Shown here in pieces: positions 10,741 through 20,787 of a stretch of DNA of 64,000 nt (the stretch's first letter is position 1; the number at the start of each line of letters is the position of its first letter). The notes under the pieces were generated by a model that searched no databases, was not told where the DNA came from, and saw only the letters and a list, made by a program, of their open reading frames with translations. The translations under genes were made by a program, and so were the position numbers. The DNA is from Cylicocyclus nassatus (lineage: Eukaryota; Nematoda; Chromadorea; Rhabditida; Strongylidae), in assembly GCA_958299035.1 (NCBI GenBank), contig CATQJL010000112.1, positions 852,123 through 916,122 on the forward strand. Direction: 5' to 3'.

Positions 10741-11310
10741 TTATGTTAGCGCCCTGGGATACACTACGTTAGCTGTGCTCCCTTCGGGCGCATATAGGTA
10801 CAGGTTCGCCGGACTCCCGACCCTCGAACACGCCATGTACAGCTGACCATGCGAAAAACAGGGAGTTTCCAGGTCTATTCCTACTGTTCGCAGAGACTGT
10901 CCTTGTGCTTTGTTGATAGTCATAGCGAGTGCAGGCCTGACCGGAAACTGCACTGGCCTGAAGACAAAGGGCATATCGGAGGGGACCAAAGGGACTCGTG
11001 GAATTTGAACGACTTCGCCTTTGAGCTTCCCCGCCAATATGGTCGCTACTATGAGGTTTGGCATGAGATCCCTGATGCAAAGCCTTGTACCATTGAACAG
11101 CTTCGGTGGGTTGATGTTACGAAGGAGCATGATTGGTAAACCAACCTTCAGATCAAGTCTGTGAGGTGGTACCTCATTGGGCTCGAGTGAATTCAAGAAC
11201 TCAGTGGGGAAGTAAACAGCCTGTTCACGCTGAACCATCGTATCAACGAATGTGTACGTTGACACTGGTCCAGGTAGGCTGTTTAGAATCTGAGCAATGA
11301 TAGAATTCAC
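10741..11310 (-). pseudogene. Helitron Pif1-like helicase, C-terminal part
   Basis: This open segment of 189 codons carries the end of the Helitron helicase. LPIMLLRNINPPKLFNGTRL is the conserved region after motif IV, ALAMTINKAQGQSL is motif V, and MACSRVG is motif VI. It closes NLYLYAPEG...VVYPRALT, the usual Helitron C-terminus, so the stop is probably the natural one. The role was 5'-3' DNA unwinding during rolling-circle transposition. Upstream helicase motifs are in other frames (11584-12060), so the protein is broken. The calls rest on motifs characteristic of the family. Confidence 0.88.
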
Positions 11311-11583
11311 TTGCTCATTTTAGGGCGCCAGAATTGCTCGCTCGCAAATCCACTCCCCATTGCTGATGGTGGCAATGTTTGGGAAGACCTTTTCGATCAG
11401 TTCTCCCACCGATTGAACCATATTGCGAAAGTCTGGAGGAAAGGTAATCCAGCCAGAACTTGGTTCAGCCGGTATTCTGCCTTCGCCAAGAAGCAACAGC
11501 TATTGCGCAAAGCTTCGGGCAGTCTCATCGCCAAGGAGGTGGACTCGCATGTTCGTCGTGTGATTCAGCGATCGAGCATGTCT

Positions 11584-12060
11584 CTAGAGATGAGAAGCTT
11601 TGAGGCAAGCGTCCAGCTCATCTGCTGGAGTCGATCGCGGAATCACTGGCAGAGTTTGACGAAAGTCGCCTGCCAGTAGCACGACAGCCCCACCCATTAG
11701 CCTGTTGCTTTCTCGTATATCCCGTAGTGTGTTGTCAAGGGCTTCTAGGCAATTCTTATGCGCCATGGTGCATTCATCTTAAACTATGAGTTTGGTTTCC
11801 CGTAGCACCTTGGCTTTCCCTGTGCCTTTGCTTATTCCACCCATTGGGTGCTCTACATGAGCAATATCCAGAGGAAGCTTGAAGGCTTAATGAGCAGTTC
11901 GGCCTCCTTCTAGTAGTGTTGAGGCAATCCCCGAGGATGCCACTGCTAGTGCAATTCCTCCTTGTCTGCGAATCTCGGCAAGTAGGAGATTGATGAGAAA
12001 CGTTTTCCCTGTTCTACCTGGAGCGTCGAGAAAGAGTAGCCCACCCTTGCCACTGAAATC
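11584..12060 (-). pseudogene. Helitron helicase ATPase core with in-frame stops
   Basis: The Walker A motif GRTGKT is encoded at 12018-12001 in a frame reading [19 protein letters not shown]. Downstream in the same frame a TAA interrupts after GGRTAH (11889-11887). A second TAA replaces the Trp expected before DE in the Walker B segment, LIV-stop-DECTMAHK (11781-11779). Motif III follows as VLLAGDFRQTLPVIPRS. These lesions show that this copy cannot make an active helicase. Confidence 0.85.
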
Positions 12061-12622
12061 GTGTCCAGAACAGCACGGTAAACCAACTCTTGATCCTCCC
12101 TAAGAAGAGGTCTGTTGGACTCTACAAATGTGGTCAGCTGATCGGCATCATAGGACCTCTCTCGGAAAATATCGCTCTCGAGTGCCTGGTCATCTCCGCG
12201 TATTGGTGACGGCAAACCGAGGTCTCCGAGGGTTTGACCGGTCATCGACACGCACGTATCCTCAAGCTGTATCAACGCTCGGTTGAATATCTGGGGAGAG
12301 TAACCGACGTCTGCAGAGGGTGCCACTCTGCGAAATTCCCTGAGTACGTCTTCACTCAGAGCCTCTTTGTACTTCTCCCAGAGTGCTCGAGGATTTGACG
12401 GTTGACAGGCTGTCAAGATGATGCCGAAGAGACTTCGCAGTTGAGCAGCGGAACTTTTCGTACCTGCTTCTGCGGAGTTCTGTCCCATTGCTGATCATCT
12501 TCAAGCAAGCCAAGTCTTTGGCATGCTTCTCTGTAGGTCTCACAAACCTCTCCATCGATGGTCCTCAATGCTGCGAATGACGTCGGTCCTCGGATCGGAG
12601 CAACAATCTGAGGTAGAAGCAT
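11946..12622 (-). pseudogene. Helitron Rep-helicase linker region
   Basis: Two overlapping open segments (12622-12413 and 12488-11946) in different frames carry family landmarks: RGPTSFAALRTIDGEVCETY, then LRSLFGIILTACQP and LWEKYKEALSEDVL. The change of frame near 12450 is a frameshift within one ancestral coding sequence. The helicase domain follows in another frame change near 12050. Confidence 0.8.
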
Positions 12623-12786
12623 TCGGCTTGGTTAGGGTGTACAGTATATCCAGGCGCTAACACATCCGCTGCTCTAACGTCATATCCGGAAACTTCGGCA
12701 CCTTGCTTCCTTCTGCCACTTCTTTGTTGACTTATTCCAAGTAAATGGAACTTCTGCGTACAACAAAGTCCGTGCGAACGGATCAT
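12565..12786 (-). pseudogene. Helitron fragment with YTVHPNQAECFYLRLLL motif
   Basis: The motif YTVHPNQAECFYLRLLL is a conserved block between Rep and helicase in Helitron proteins. It lies in a 73-codon segment bounded by frameshifts on both sides, continuing from the Rep region at 12811-13269 and into the segment at 12622. Confidence 0.78.
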
Positions 12787-12810
12787 ATTAACACAGAAGG
12801 AAGAATGCTG

Positions 12811-13269
12811 TCAAATTGTATGAGGTGGTTGCGCAGCTCTTTGCCGCGCATTATCAGCCGTGAAGTAGACGCGTTGTCCATTTTGTAGATGGACATGTAG
12901 ATGGGTGACAGGTGAGTAATGTTCGTGTATCCTGAAACCCAGGATAAGCCAAACTGCCTCGTTGCTGCTTATGTACCTGCCCGTTTGATATCGTTCGATC
13001 TTATCAAACGGTGCAGCGGCATGCTCGAGGCCGAACGTTGCCATGTCAATTCCCTTGTTCACATATTTGCAGATGTACTTGATCGACTTCACCGAATTAC
13101 AGTACTCCACATTAATATGTGCTCGAAACATTTTCGAGAGCAAAGGAGTGTATTGCACAACCCAGCTGTTGTCCACCACGACGTCTACGGTCTGATGGTC
13201 CACCTTCATTTGAATGACGGCGGTGTCCTCCATCATCAGGCTTTCGCCTTCTGTATAGAGGATAGCCAT
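12811..13269 (-). pseudogene. Helitron Rep, two-tyrosine region
   Basis: The segment reads WVVQYTPLLSKMFRAHINVE, then KSIKYICKYVNKG. The two Tyr codons at 13075-13077 and 13063-13065 are spaced Y-x3-Y, as in the Helitron Rep active site that cuts and joins single-stranded DNA. Further on is GRYISSNEAVWLILGFRIHE, another family block. The catalytic residues remain although the surrounding gene is frameshifted. Confidence 0.87.
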
Positions 13270-14246
13270 CAGTCCGCGTTTGGGTTTCGCGGATCAGCTG
13301 CCGAGGGTACTTTTTGGTGCATGTGCGATCCTTCATGCAAGGCAACTCCGGATTTAGTGGTCCGCATGGCCAATGTATCATGTTTTTGAGGACAACATCG
13401 AATAGAAGAGGGTCCTCTTCTCGACCGGGAAGCTCCGCCGAGATGATGCTGTCGATCTAATCTGGGCGTATTTTCTCCTTGAGCCACACTAAGATGTGGG
13501 CATGCGGAAGACCGCGTTTCTGCCATTCCACGGTGTACATCCAGCAGCGAGTGTCTCCGTTGACGTGGCTCTTGTTTAGCACGTCTATAAGCTTCGTGAG
13601 CTTCTGTTTGAAGACTCTCGCCTAATGTCGTGGCGGTCAAAAGGCGCTTCACCAGAAAAGAGCTCTTCCGCAGTTCCGGTCCACGCCGGGTTGCACGTAA
13701 GATGAACAGATCAGGACGCCCGTACGCTCTAACGTAGGCCATTGCGTCCTGAGTGTACTCGTGCATGTGGCGTGGGCCGCCCGTGAAGAAGAATGGTAGT
13801 ATGACCATTTGCTCGAGGTCAGTGACATTTCCATCTCCGGCCACGGCATCCCGCAGGTGGATGTAGTCGTCTGCACGCAGCTTTCGCTGATTGCGTCGAA
13901 TGAAGAGGAGCCGTTCACTCTCAATCTTGGCGTACATGTCCACGATGAACTGGTGAAATAGTTGGCGACATTTCACGACGTGGTTGGAGGACGTGGACCT
14001 TATCATCATGCGATGCGCATAGAAATCCATAGCCGATACCTTCTTATTGGTAGGGGCACCAGTGCTAGGATTCGTTTGCCATAGTTCAAAGTGATACCCG
14101 TCTACCCCATCCCAGAACATGAGTGGGTGCTGCACGGCATCGTACGACCTATGGGTTTCAGAGATGCGCTGCAACGTTTCGCAACGTTTTTGGATGATAA
14201 TGTCACGCCTGTCGCAGTCGTCTTTGCCAACTAAGACCACCGCCAT
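13269..14246 (-). pseudogene. Helitron N-domain and Rep HUH region (frameshifted)
   Basis: The open segment begins with the Helitron-like N domain: HPLMFWDGVDGYHF, then MDFYAHRMMIR, LFHQFIVDMYAKIESERL and FFTGGPRHMHEYTQDAM, up to GRPDLFI near 13705. After that the family sequence moves to another frame, where VEWQKRGLPHAHILVWL encodes the HUH metal-binding motif (codons at 13505-13497). A third frame then carries NMIHWPCGPLNPELPCM. At least two frameshifts lie between 13720 and 13300. Together with the tyrosines at about 13070 this was a complete Rep nuclease. Confidence 0.87.
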
Positions 14247-14401
14247 CTCGCTTACAGACGGAGTGTTGAAGCGCCGTTCATGCTGAAAGCAGGCCTCCTG
14301 TCAGCACGGATAACGACCTTATACTCGTCTGTAGGCATTTGGTCCAGGTTGGTCTTGAAGTCCTTCACCAGGGTTGTGCTGATGCAGCATTCTTTGCAGC
14401 T

Positions 14402-14962
14402 CTAGTACGACGTCCGGCCTTGTGCCACTGATAATGCCGCAACGTTGGTCCGCTTGCAGCTCCTCGTCGCAGACGAAGTACAGCTGCAAGAACTTGGGGC
14501 TATCATTGCCATGAGAAGGCAGGGACCAACTCTATGATGGACCTGTCTCTGCACATTAAACGTTGGCATGAAGCCCTGTTCCTCAACATCAGGCATGGCG
14601 ACCGTGGTGCGGAAGGATGTCATATGGAAGAACGCATTGTACTTTCTGATATTCTGCAAGAAATGCCTGGACATAGCACTGGTGCCGGACATGTATGAAC
14701 GAAGCGGCTCAGGCGGCTCACGTAGAGGCGGAAGGTCGACTTTGCCGTTGGAACAGCACATGCCAGGAGTTTCAGCTCTGAACTTCTTGGCTTGACGCTT
14801 GCCACATACGACATCCATCTTTCCGATTACTACCTTCGGATGGGTCGAGTAGTCGACCTGGGCATCGTAGTTCAATGCCGCGAGGTGATACTCACCTAGA
14901 TTTCTGTCGAGCGTGGACATGTCGAGCACGATTACCTTCGAGCCGTACTGAATGCGCTGCAC
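14402..14962 (-). pseudogene. Helitron N-terminal region with CCSNGKV block
   Basis: The segment holds ETPGMCCSNGKVDLPPLREP, then FLQNIRKYNAFFHMTSF and FNVQRQVHHRVG, all standard landmarks upstream of the Helitron N domain. The reading frame is lost after HHRVG, where the expected leucine/phenylalanine-rich block is out of frame. It overlaps the end of the N-terminal repeat segment in a different frame, marking a frameshift near 14965. Confidence 0.84.
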
Positions 14963-15461
14963 CAGTTTCTGCTCTTCGTGAAGCCTCAGTTCTCACTCGA
15001 CCGCATGTCGTCGAGTCGAAACTCGCGCTGTTCAGCCGTCTCCTGAGATCTGGCCTCAGCGTTTCTCGACTGCATATCGTCGAGTCGGTATCGCGCTGTT
15101 CGGCCGTCTCTTCGGATCTGGCTTCGGCATGTCTCACTCGGTTGTCATCGAGTAGAGATTCGCGCTGTTCGGCCGCCTCCTGAGATCTGGCTTCAGCGTT
15201 TCTCAATCGCATCTGTTCGAGTGGAGAATCACGGCTTTCTTGTGATTCTGAGGCCCTCAGAGCAGCAAGCCGCAGGCGAGTTTGCGAGAGACTTGCCTCA
15301 CGCTGTTCCAGCGTTTGCGTTGCCCTCGCCTCGGCTATTCTGGCACGATTGCCTTCTAGCCGTTCCCGGCGCTGCTCCGAGGTCTCAGCCTCTCGTTGAT
15401 CCCTGACCTTTTTGGCCTTGGGATCAACTCTTCCGATGGATGCATGCTTCTTCGGCGGCAT
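14892..15461 (-). pseudogene. Helitron N-terminal arginine/glutamate repeat domain
   Basis: The start is MPPKKHASIGRVDPKAKK. A 22-24-residue repeat follows, of the form AEARSQEAAEQRESLLDDNR, about six or seven units rich in Arg, Ala and Glu. It probably forms helices or a coiled coil and is typical of the Helitron N-terminus. A frameshift near 15092 throws the last two units into another frame, where RLDDMQSRNAEARSQETAEQ continues the pattern. The first ATG lies just after the promoter-like region, and I take it as the original start. Confidence 0.82.
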
Positions 15462-15479
15462 CCTGTTTATAAGAAAGCC

Positions 15480-15670
15480 TTTTGGCTATGAGCTGCTCGG
15501 TGCCCGAGATATGTAGAGCCCTTAGGCTTCTCGGTACTCAAAGTAAAACCTCTTGGCTTCTCGGTGCTCGACGTAGAACCTTCGGGCTTTTCTACTCGAG
15601 GTAGAGCCTGTTGGCTTTTCGGTACTCGAGGTAGAGCCTATTGGCTTTTCGGTATCGAGGAAGAAAGAGC
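15480..15670. repeat. Tandem repeat, about 36 bp, upstream of the Helitron gene
   Basis: About five imperfect units contain TTGGCTTTTCGGTACTCGAG and GTAGAGCCT. They lie in what would be the 5' untranslated leader of the - strand Rep-helicase gene. Confidence 0.65.
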
Positions 15671-15821
15671 CTTCAGACTTTATCGCTTGCTCCTCAGATC
15701 CTTGGTTTTTTATCAGGTCCTCGGGTCCTTAGATCTTCGGTCCTCACTTGGTACTCAGAGCTCTCGGTGGTTCAGTGACCGCCGGCTAGCAGAGGTGAGT
15801 GACAGACAATGGCGAGATCGG

Positions 15822-15990
15822 CCGCCTTATACTCCTCGAAAAGGGGCGGGGCCGGCTGTGACTGGTCACACCAACTCGGAAGGGGCGGATAGTTTTTGCA
15901 TGGAAAGCCTGTGCTTAACCAGACGAATTGGACCGCCCACTTTGAACCGCCCTTGCCCCGCCTCCTTGGAGGGGTATGTATATAAGGCGA
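15822..15990. promoter_or_regulatory. Facing TATA and GC-box signals (possible bidirectional promoter)
   Basis: On the - strand a TATAAGG box (15832-15826) has GGCCCCGCCCC just upstream and points at the Helitron gene starting at 15461. On the + strand TATATAAGG (15979-15987) is preceded by GCCCCGCCTCC. The two halves are rough mirror images around about 15905. No + strand product is recognised. The functional reading is inference from motif layout. Confidence 0.45.
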
Positions 15991-16035
15991 GGCGTCGCCG
16001 GTTTTTTCTGGTGGTTGCCTCGTGCCGCACGGTTG

Positions 16036-16205
16036 CCCGCACGGTTGCCTCACGCGGAGGACAACCATCAGATGCCTCACTTGGAGGACAACCATCGGTT
16101 GTCTCACTTGGAGGACAACCACTCGGTTGCCTCACTTGGAGGACAACCACTCGGTTGCCTCACTCGGAGGGCAACCGCTCGGTTGCCTCTGGCGAGGAAC
16201 AACCA
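16036..16205. repeat. 28-bp tandem repeat of self-complementary units
   Basis: About six units of GGTTGCCTCACTTGGAGGAC plus AACCACTC. Each contains GGTTG and CAACC and could fold into a small hairpin. It lies beside the promoter-like region at the 5' side of the Helitron. Confidence 0.75.
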
Positions 16206-16399
16206 TCTTTTTAAAAATCGAACCACTGGCTCAACGACTCAGTCGAGGTGGAACCAACGGTTCAATCGACGAAAGCGTACGGATGTATCAATACTCGGTG
16301 AAACACGAATTTTCAGACAAAAATCAAAAATCACTGTATCTCGTTCCAGAAACAATCTGAACCTTGCGTCAAAAACACGTATATGCTACTTTTGATGGC

Positions 16400-16850
16400 C
16401 AATCCAGCGGTGCTACTCAAATATTTTTTCCCTTCTCATTCCAAGACGCCATCATGATTTCCTCCCAATGAATTCAAAAAACCCCTGAAAGACCACATAT
16501 AAAATGTGTGCATGCAAAATTTCAACAATCTAGTCTAGCTCTATTAGAACGTGATCTAAAAAAGCGTTTTATAAATAAAACATTTTTCAGAATAGTTAAA
16601 ACCTAGCCAAAAAATTAAAATTATTGTGATTTTATAGAGATCAGTGTACTCTTTCAGTACGTTTGATCGTGATCATTAGCACTCGAATTATTTCAGGAAG
16701 GCTGTTTTTTAATTAGCGCACTCGCTTATCTCTTACCTAAATCCATTCTCAGATGACAGGAGAAATATTTTGACGCAGGATTGAGGATGAGAAATAAAGA
16801 TTACCTCTTTGAATCAGCATGACGAAGTACCCAACTTACACCTTTCTAAT
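16400..16850. other. AT-rich stretch, nothing recognised
   Basis: There are no frames, repeats or termini that I can support. It probably spans the junction between the Helitron 5' side and the next Helitron copy. Confidence 0.4.
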
Positions 16851-16859
16851 CCGAGGTTC

Positions 16860-18078
16860 TAAAAAAATAGAGTAGATATTCTCGCAAACAGTACTACATT
16901 CGTAATCAGCATGCTTACCCCACTGCGCCAACTCCCAGCCCCGTAGCTCAAACTTTGCAAAAAATCGATAAAATCGATAAAAGTAATGGATATTTATAAA
17001 AACTAAAATTGTATTCCTAATGAGCATGCTCGATACCCCCCTATGCCAACTCCCAGCTCCGTAGCTCAAACTTTGCAAAAAATCGATAAAATCGATAAAA
17101 GTAATGGATATTTCCAAAAACTAATATTGTATTCGTAATCAGCATGCTCGTTTACCCCTCTATGCCAACTCCCAGCCCCTTACTCAGATAACCGCCGGGG
17201 GCAGGCGGCCATGCGAATTTTGAGCAAGCGCGCACCGGAAAAATAGTTCATTGATTTTTTGCGGCCCGCTTGCAGAAATTTGGAAGAAAGTTGGCAAAAT
17301 TAAAGACGAATGCTTGAAGAACAATCGCGGTTTCTTTATGGATTAGCTGCGGCGCAGTGGCCGCATTCTCGCGGACTTTCCGCGAGAATATGCAAAAATT
17401 TCGAGGGCCGCACGTTCCTTTGTGGAGGACCGCGCAACCCCCAGGTACTTTCCGCTGAGAGAAAGTACCTCAAACTTGAGTAATTAAACCAACGGTGACA
17501 CCTCTGCCACACAGAGTCTTACCTGCGCTCGACGTACGCCCGAAAATACCTAAGAGTCCGAGCGCTTGCTGAAAGTTTGGCCAGCGCTCGCTGGAAGATA
17601 TTATTTGACGAGCGCTCGCAGAAAATCCTGTATTGCTGCCCGCTGGCAGAACGCGGAAGTACCGCCCGCTGAAGGTTTGGCCACGCCCCAAAATTCTGCT
17701 GACCGCCTGCAGAAAAGCGCGAGTTTGCGGACCGCCTGCCCCCGGCGTTTATCTGAGTAGGTGAACTCAGCAAAAAATCGATAAAAGTAATGGATATTTC
17801 CAAATACTAATATTGTATTCGTAATCAGCATGCTCGTTTACCCCTCTATGCCAACTCCCAGCCCCTTAGGTGAACTCAGCAAAAAATCGATAAAATCGAT
17901 ATCGATCGATGAAGAAAAGTAGCCTATGACACCCGCCCGGCCCCGAAGTGTATGTGTGCCAAGTTTGGTCCGGATCGGTTCAGAAATAAAAGTTTCTATT
18001 CGGAACATACGTACATACAGACATAGATACATACATACATACAGACATACAAACAGACATTCAGCTTTATATATAGGA
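16860..18078 (-). mobile_element. Helitron copy H3, truncated at its 3' side
   Basis: It contains two and a half tandem modules (GTAATCAGCATGCTCG, CCCAGCCCCGTAGCTCAA, AAATCGATAAAATCGAT). After an insertion at 17183-17757 come the family block at 17920-18060 and the 5' end TCCTATATATAAAGC read down from 18078. No CTAG end was found on the left. Confidence 0.68.
17183..17757. mobile_element. TA-flanked inverted-repeat element inside Helitron H3
   Basis: The empty site is visible at 17862 and 21405 (CCCCTTAGGTGAACTCAG). Here the same sequence is split as CCCCTTA ... TAGGTGAAC, giving a TA duplication (17181-17182 and 17758-17759). The termini are CTCAGATAACCGCCGGGGGC and its near complement. 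The interior is full of GCTCGC/CCGCTGGCAGAA variants and has no gene. TA targets fit the Tc1/mariner group, but the ends are not typical of it. Confidence 0.82.
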
Positions 18079-18450
18079 CTATCGACCCTACGGGTCGCTA
18101 GTAAGTGGGTGGGGGCAGATACATTAATATCTGCTTGCGTTTAACAAGGATTCCCAAGGAACACAAGTTCCATCTTCTCATCGACATTTGGCGCGTCATA
18201 AATAGTAGTAGAAACAAGACACCATGCTTTTGAGAAATGAAGCTACCACCAATTTACTATCTGCAAAGCATCTTTCTTTGCTGTTCCTCTCGCAGATACC
18301 CTAGCCCAGATGCCCAGATACCGCAGTTCTTAAACATGAAGCTGCCTCCGATACCATCTGTTTAGAACAGCTGATTCATCCGAAAGCTCAGGTGCTTTCC
18401 AGATTAGTGTCCCCTAAAAGCGTCGAGTTACTTAATAAGCAGAAAAACCC

Positions 18451-18452
<2 letters not shown>

Positions 18453-18509
<57 letters not shown>
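18453..18509. repeat. (AT)n microsatellite
   Basis: A pure alternating AT run lies directly against the CTAG end of a Helitron. A shorter run occupies the same place in the duplicated copy at about 22003-22027. Confidence 0.95.
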
Positions 18510-18510
<1 letters not shown>

Positions 18511-18953
18511 TAGCTGGCTTACCCGGCTCCCCCCGGCCCTGTCAAAACACTATGTCAAAGAACTCCATCCCTATTCCTGTACGAACCTTTTCCCTGTGCC
18601 CACGCCTACATGCCAAAACACTATTCCCGCTGTTTTAGTAATCAGCATGTTCGATTACCCCCTGTGCAAAATCCCAGCCTGTGCTGGGGTTCAGTGGATT
18701 TTTGTTTTACCGTGCTTCTGTCAGACACGGTTGGATTAATTTCTTTATTTCCGAGCCGGGTTCTCTGGCAAACTTGTACAAACACTTCAACGAACACTAC
18801 GGAAAACGCCGGGTTCTCCGGCTTACAACTCACCACAACTGACTCTCCAAAAGGGAGGAGCCAAAACTGTAAGTTTCGGAAGGCTGCCAGCTGGCAGCTT
18901 CCTTTGTTGAATGCAATCGCAAACAAGACAAAAACACTGTTTTGCGCAATCGC

Positions 18954-20279
18954 CATACCTTCGATAGTCTAGAGACAGGGCGCCAAAAGTGAAGGTTGTT
19001 TGAACATCTGACATCATAAATAACGAAAGTAGTTTAAAGAAGACCAGAGAAGAGAAAATGACGTAAATAGATAAAAAAAGCAAGAGAAACTGCTGAAAAC
19101 CGGATAAAACGCTGCAATGAGGTTTGCAATCTTTCATTTGGCGGCTCAGAGTGCAAGCTTTCGCTCCAGGACCAGCAATTCGCAGCACGGGGTTTTGATT
19201 TTAGATGCGTCCTTTAGATTTTTACCCCCGCATTGACGTTCCTGTTTCCTGGGACGTTGTCTAGATAGTTGCGCTTATTGTTCTGAGCAACAATCTCCCA
19301 AGCTGGAAAAAAATCGATGCGAAATCACTGAAACAGAACAAGGTAAAGAAAAACGCACTTCTTACGATTTTTTGCAAAAAATTCCACCATAATCGAAGAG
19401 GTAAGGGCTGGGTGGTTGTTCGCATTATGAACAGAAGCAATATCTATAGAATGCACGAAAAAACCGCGTGAAAAGAGTTAAACTGGGAGAAAAACAAGAG
19501 ATTTTCGAAAACAAGGTTTTTGCCGGATTTCTCGATCAAATCAAAAAATGTGGTTCTGGGACGTTGTCAGCGTGAAAACAGAGATCAAGAGCTTCACAAT
19601 GATATATAGCTTGCTAAAATTGGTTTCGAAACAGCGAAGAAAAGGGTACCAGAGCCAAATGCCCCGCGCCCGCATTTAGGGTAGCGAGGTAGCGCGAAGC
19701 GCGCGGAGACGCAGACGAGCAGCGGAGACAGACCAGAGCCGGCGGGGCATTTGGCTCTGGTCATAGATCTCCCGGGGTCTCAATAAAACCTTGTAACATT
19801 ATTTATCATTCTGATCGTCATGGCACGACGAGGAGAACTGACAACGTCCCAAGCTTAGAAAATCACTCATTAACGAGATAGACCAGCGTTATCGTGCGCG
19901 GTTCTCTGCGCGAGATTTAAGCGCAGTTTTTCGTTTTTATTTAACTCCAATAGCTTTCCTAAACTTCTTAAACTCGATTTTGGTCAAATTAGAGGTTAAC
20001 TGAAAACTTTCGTCCTAAATTCTGGCGAAAATTCCACAAAAATCTTCTTTTCAACGCAAAAAAGGCTATGAAAACGCAAATCCTCGGTTTCGCTGAGATA
20101 AGCTAAAGATATTGTTCCCTATATCTGCTCCATTAACAACCGTTCCGATATAGTCAGGATAATAACATCCGGGGCTTCCCCGCATAACTTCTGTTTTATT
20201 TCTAGGTGAAGGTTGTGTCCCCTCATAGCACTCAAAGTGAAGGTTACCAGAGTACGTGGCTCTATGATTCGAGGGTATG
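18954..20279. mobile_element. hAT-like element with 8-bp target duplication inside the left LTR
   Basis: The flanks GCAATCGC (18946-18953 and 20280-20287) are identical. The undisturbed site is present in the right LTR near 21063. The ends CATACCTTCGATAG and CATACCCTCGAAT (inverted) form an imperfect terminal repeat of about 24 bp, with TGAAGGTTGT words just inside both ends. An 8-bp duplication is the hAT signature. No transposase is readable in the 1.3 kb. Confidence 0.82.
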
Positions 20280-20389
20280 GCAATCGCAACCAAGACAAAA
20301 ACACTGTTTTGCGAATGGGGTTCGCGGAATCGTACAAAACAACAGTACAAGATTATCGAATAACGGTTACGGTAGCGTCGGGTACGACA

Positions 20390-20787
20390 CTCCGGCCGAG
20401 GAGAAATGGAAACAGAAATTTACGGTAGCGTCGGCTACGACACAATGCATCGGAGAAGTCTTCCCTTTCTCCTGGTGCTTGTATTTTGTCATAGTCGCGT
20501 TTGATCTGCGCGACTAGAGCTTTTAGTTCCTCTTTTGCGATGCTAATTTGCCGTATCGCTTCGTTTATTAAGTCTGCGGCTGCTTGACTCTCTTCGTATG
20601 CCTGCTCATCTGTTGCACAGTATACTGGCTTCTTCGTATACTCTTTGAAGTTATTTTTTAAACTTTTCAGCGTCTTGGCGCTGATAGTGAGAGGGTTTTT
20701 CAGTAAAACCAACTCCATTTTGATTTGACAAGATTTTACAAGATTTGACTTGTATTTTGGCTGGGGGTTTCCCGGCCGATGCACCAA
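20390..20787 (-). pseudogene. Truncated gag-like frame of the LTR element
   Basis: A frame on the - strand runs from 20787 into the left LTR (to 20353). It encodes a basic, helical peptide with ISAKTLKSLKNNFKEYTKK and YEESQAAADLINEAIRQIS. This resembles the coiled N-terminus of Gag in BEL/Pao elements, though I recognise no diagnostic motif. No protease, reverse transcriptase or integrase follows. A likely start is the Met of MELVLLKN. Confidence 0.45.

Larger units (their letters stand above)
10377..16300 (-). mobile_element. Decayed autonomous Helitron
   Basis: The 3' end on the - strand is GGAGCCGGGTATGCCAG plus CTAG at 10377-10380, followed by T, the Helitron rule. Inside lie a hairpin built from GTTGTATTCC and its complement (about 10435-10462), then helicase, Rep and N-terminal repeat coding segments up to 15461. 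Two tandem repeats and a promoter-like region follow beyond that. The 5' end was not located and 16300 is approximate. Frameshifts and stops make it inactive. Confidence 0.82.

Noticed and set aside
12919..13389. A 156-codon + strand frame opposite Helitron Rep
   Set aside because: It is the antisense shadow of the Rep coding region, which has clear family motifs on the - strand.
15564..16395. Long + strand frames over the Helitron 5' side
   Set aside because: They run through two tandem repeats (36 bp and 28 bp), which keep frames open. The encoded peptides are simple repeats.
18642..18972. Open frames shared between 18.7 and 20.9 kb
   Set aside because: They are the two LTRs read on either strand. 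Similarity comes from the LTR duplication, not from conserved proteins.
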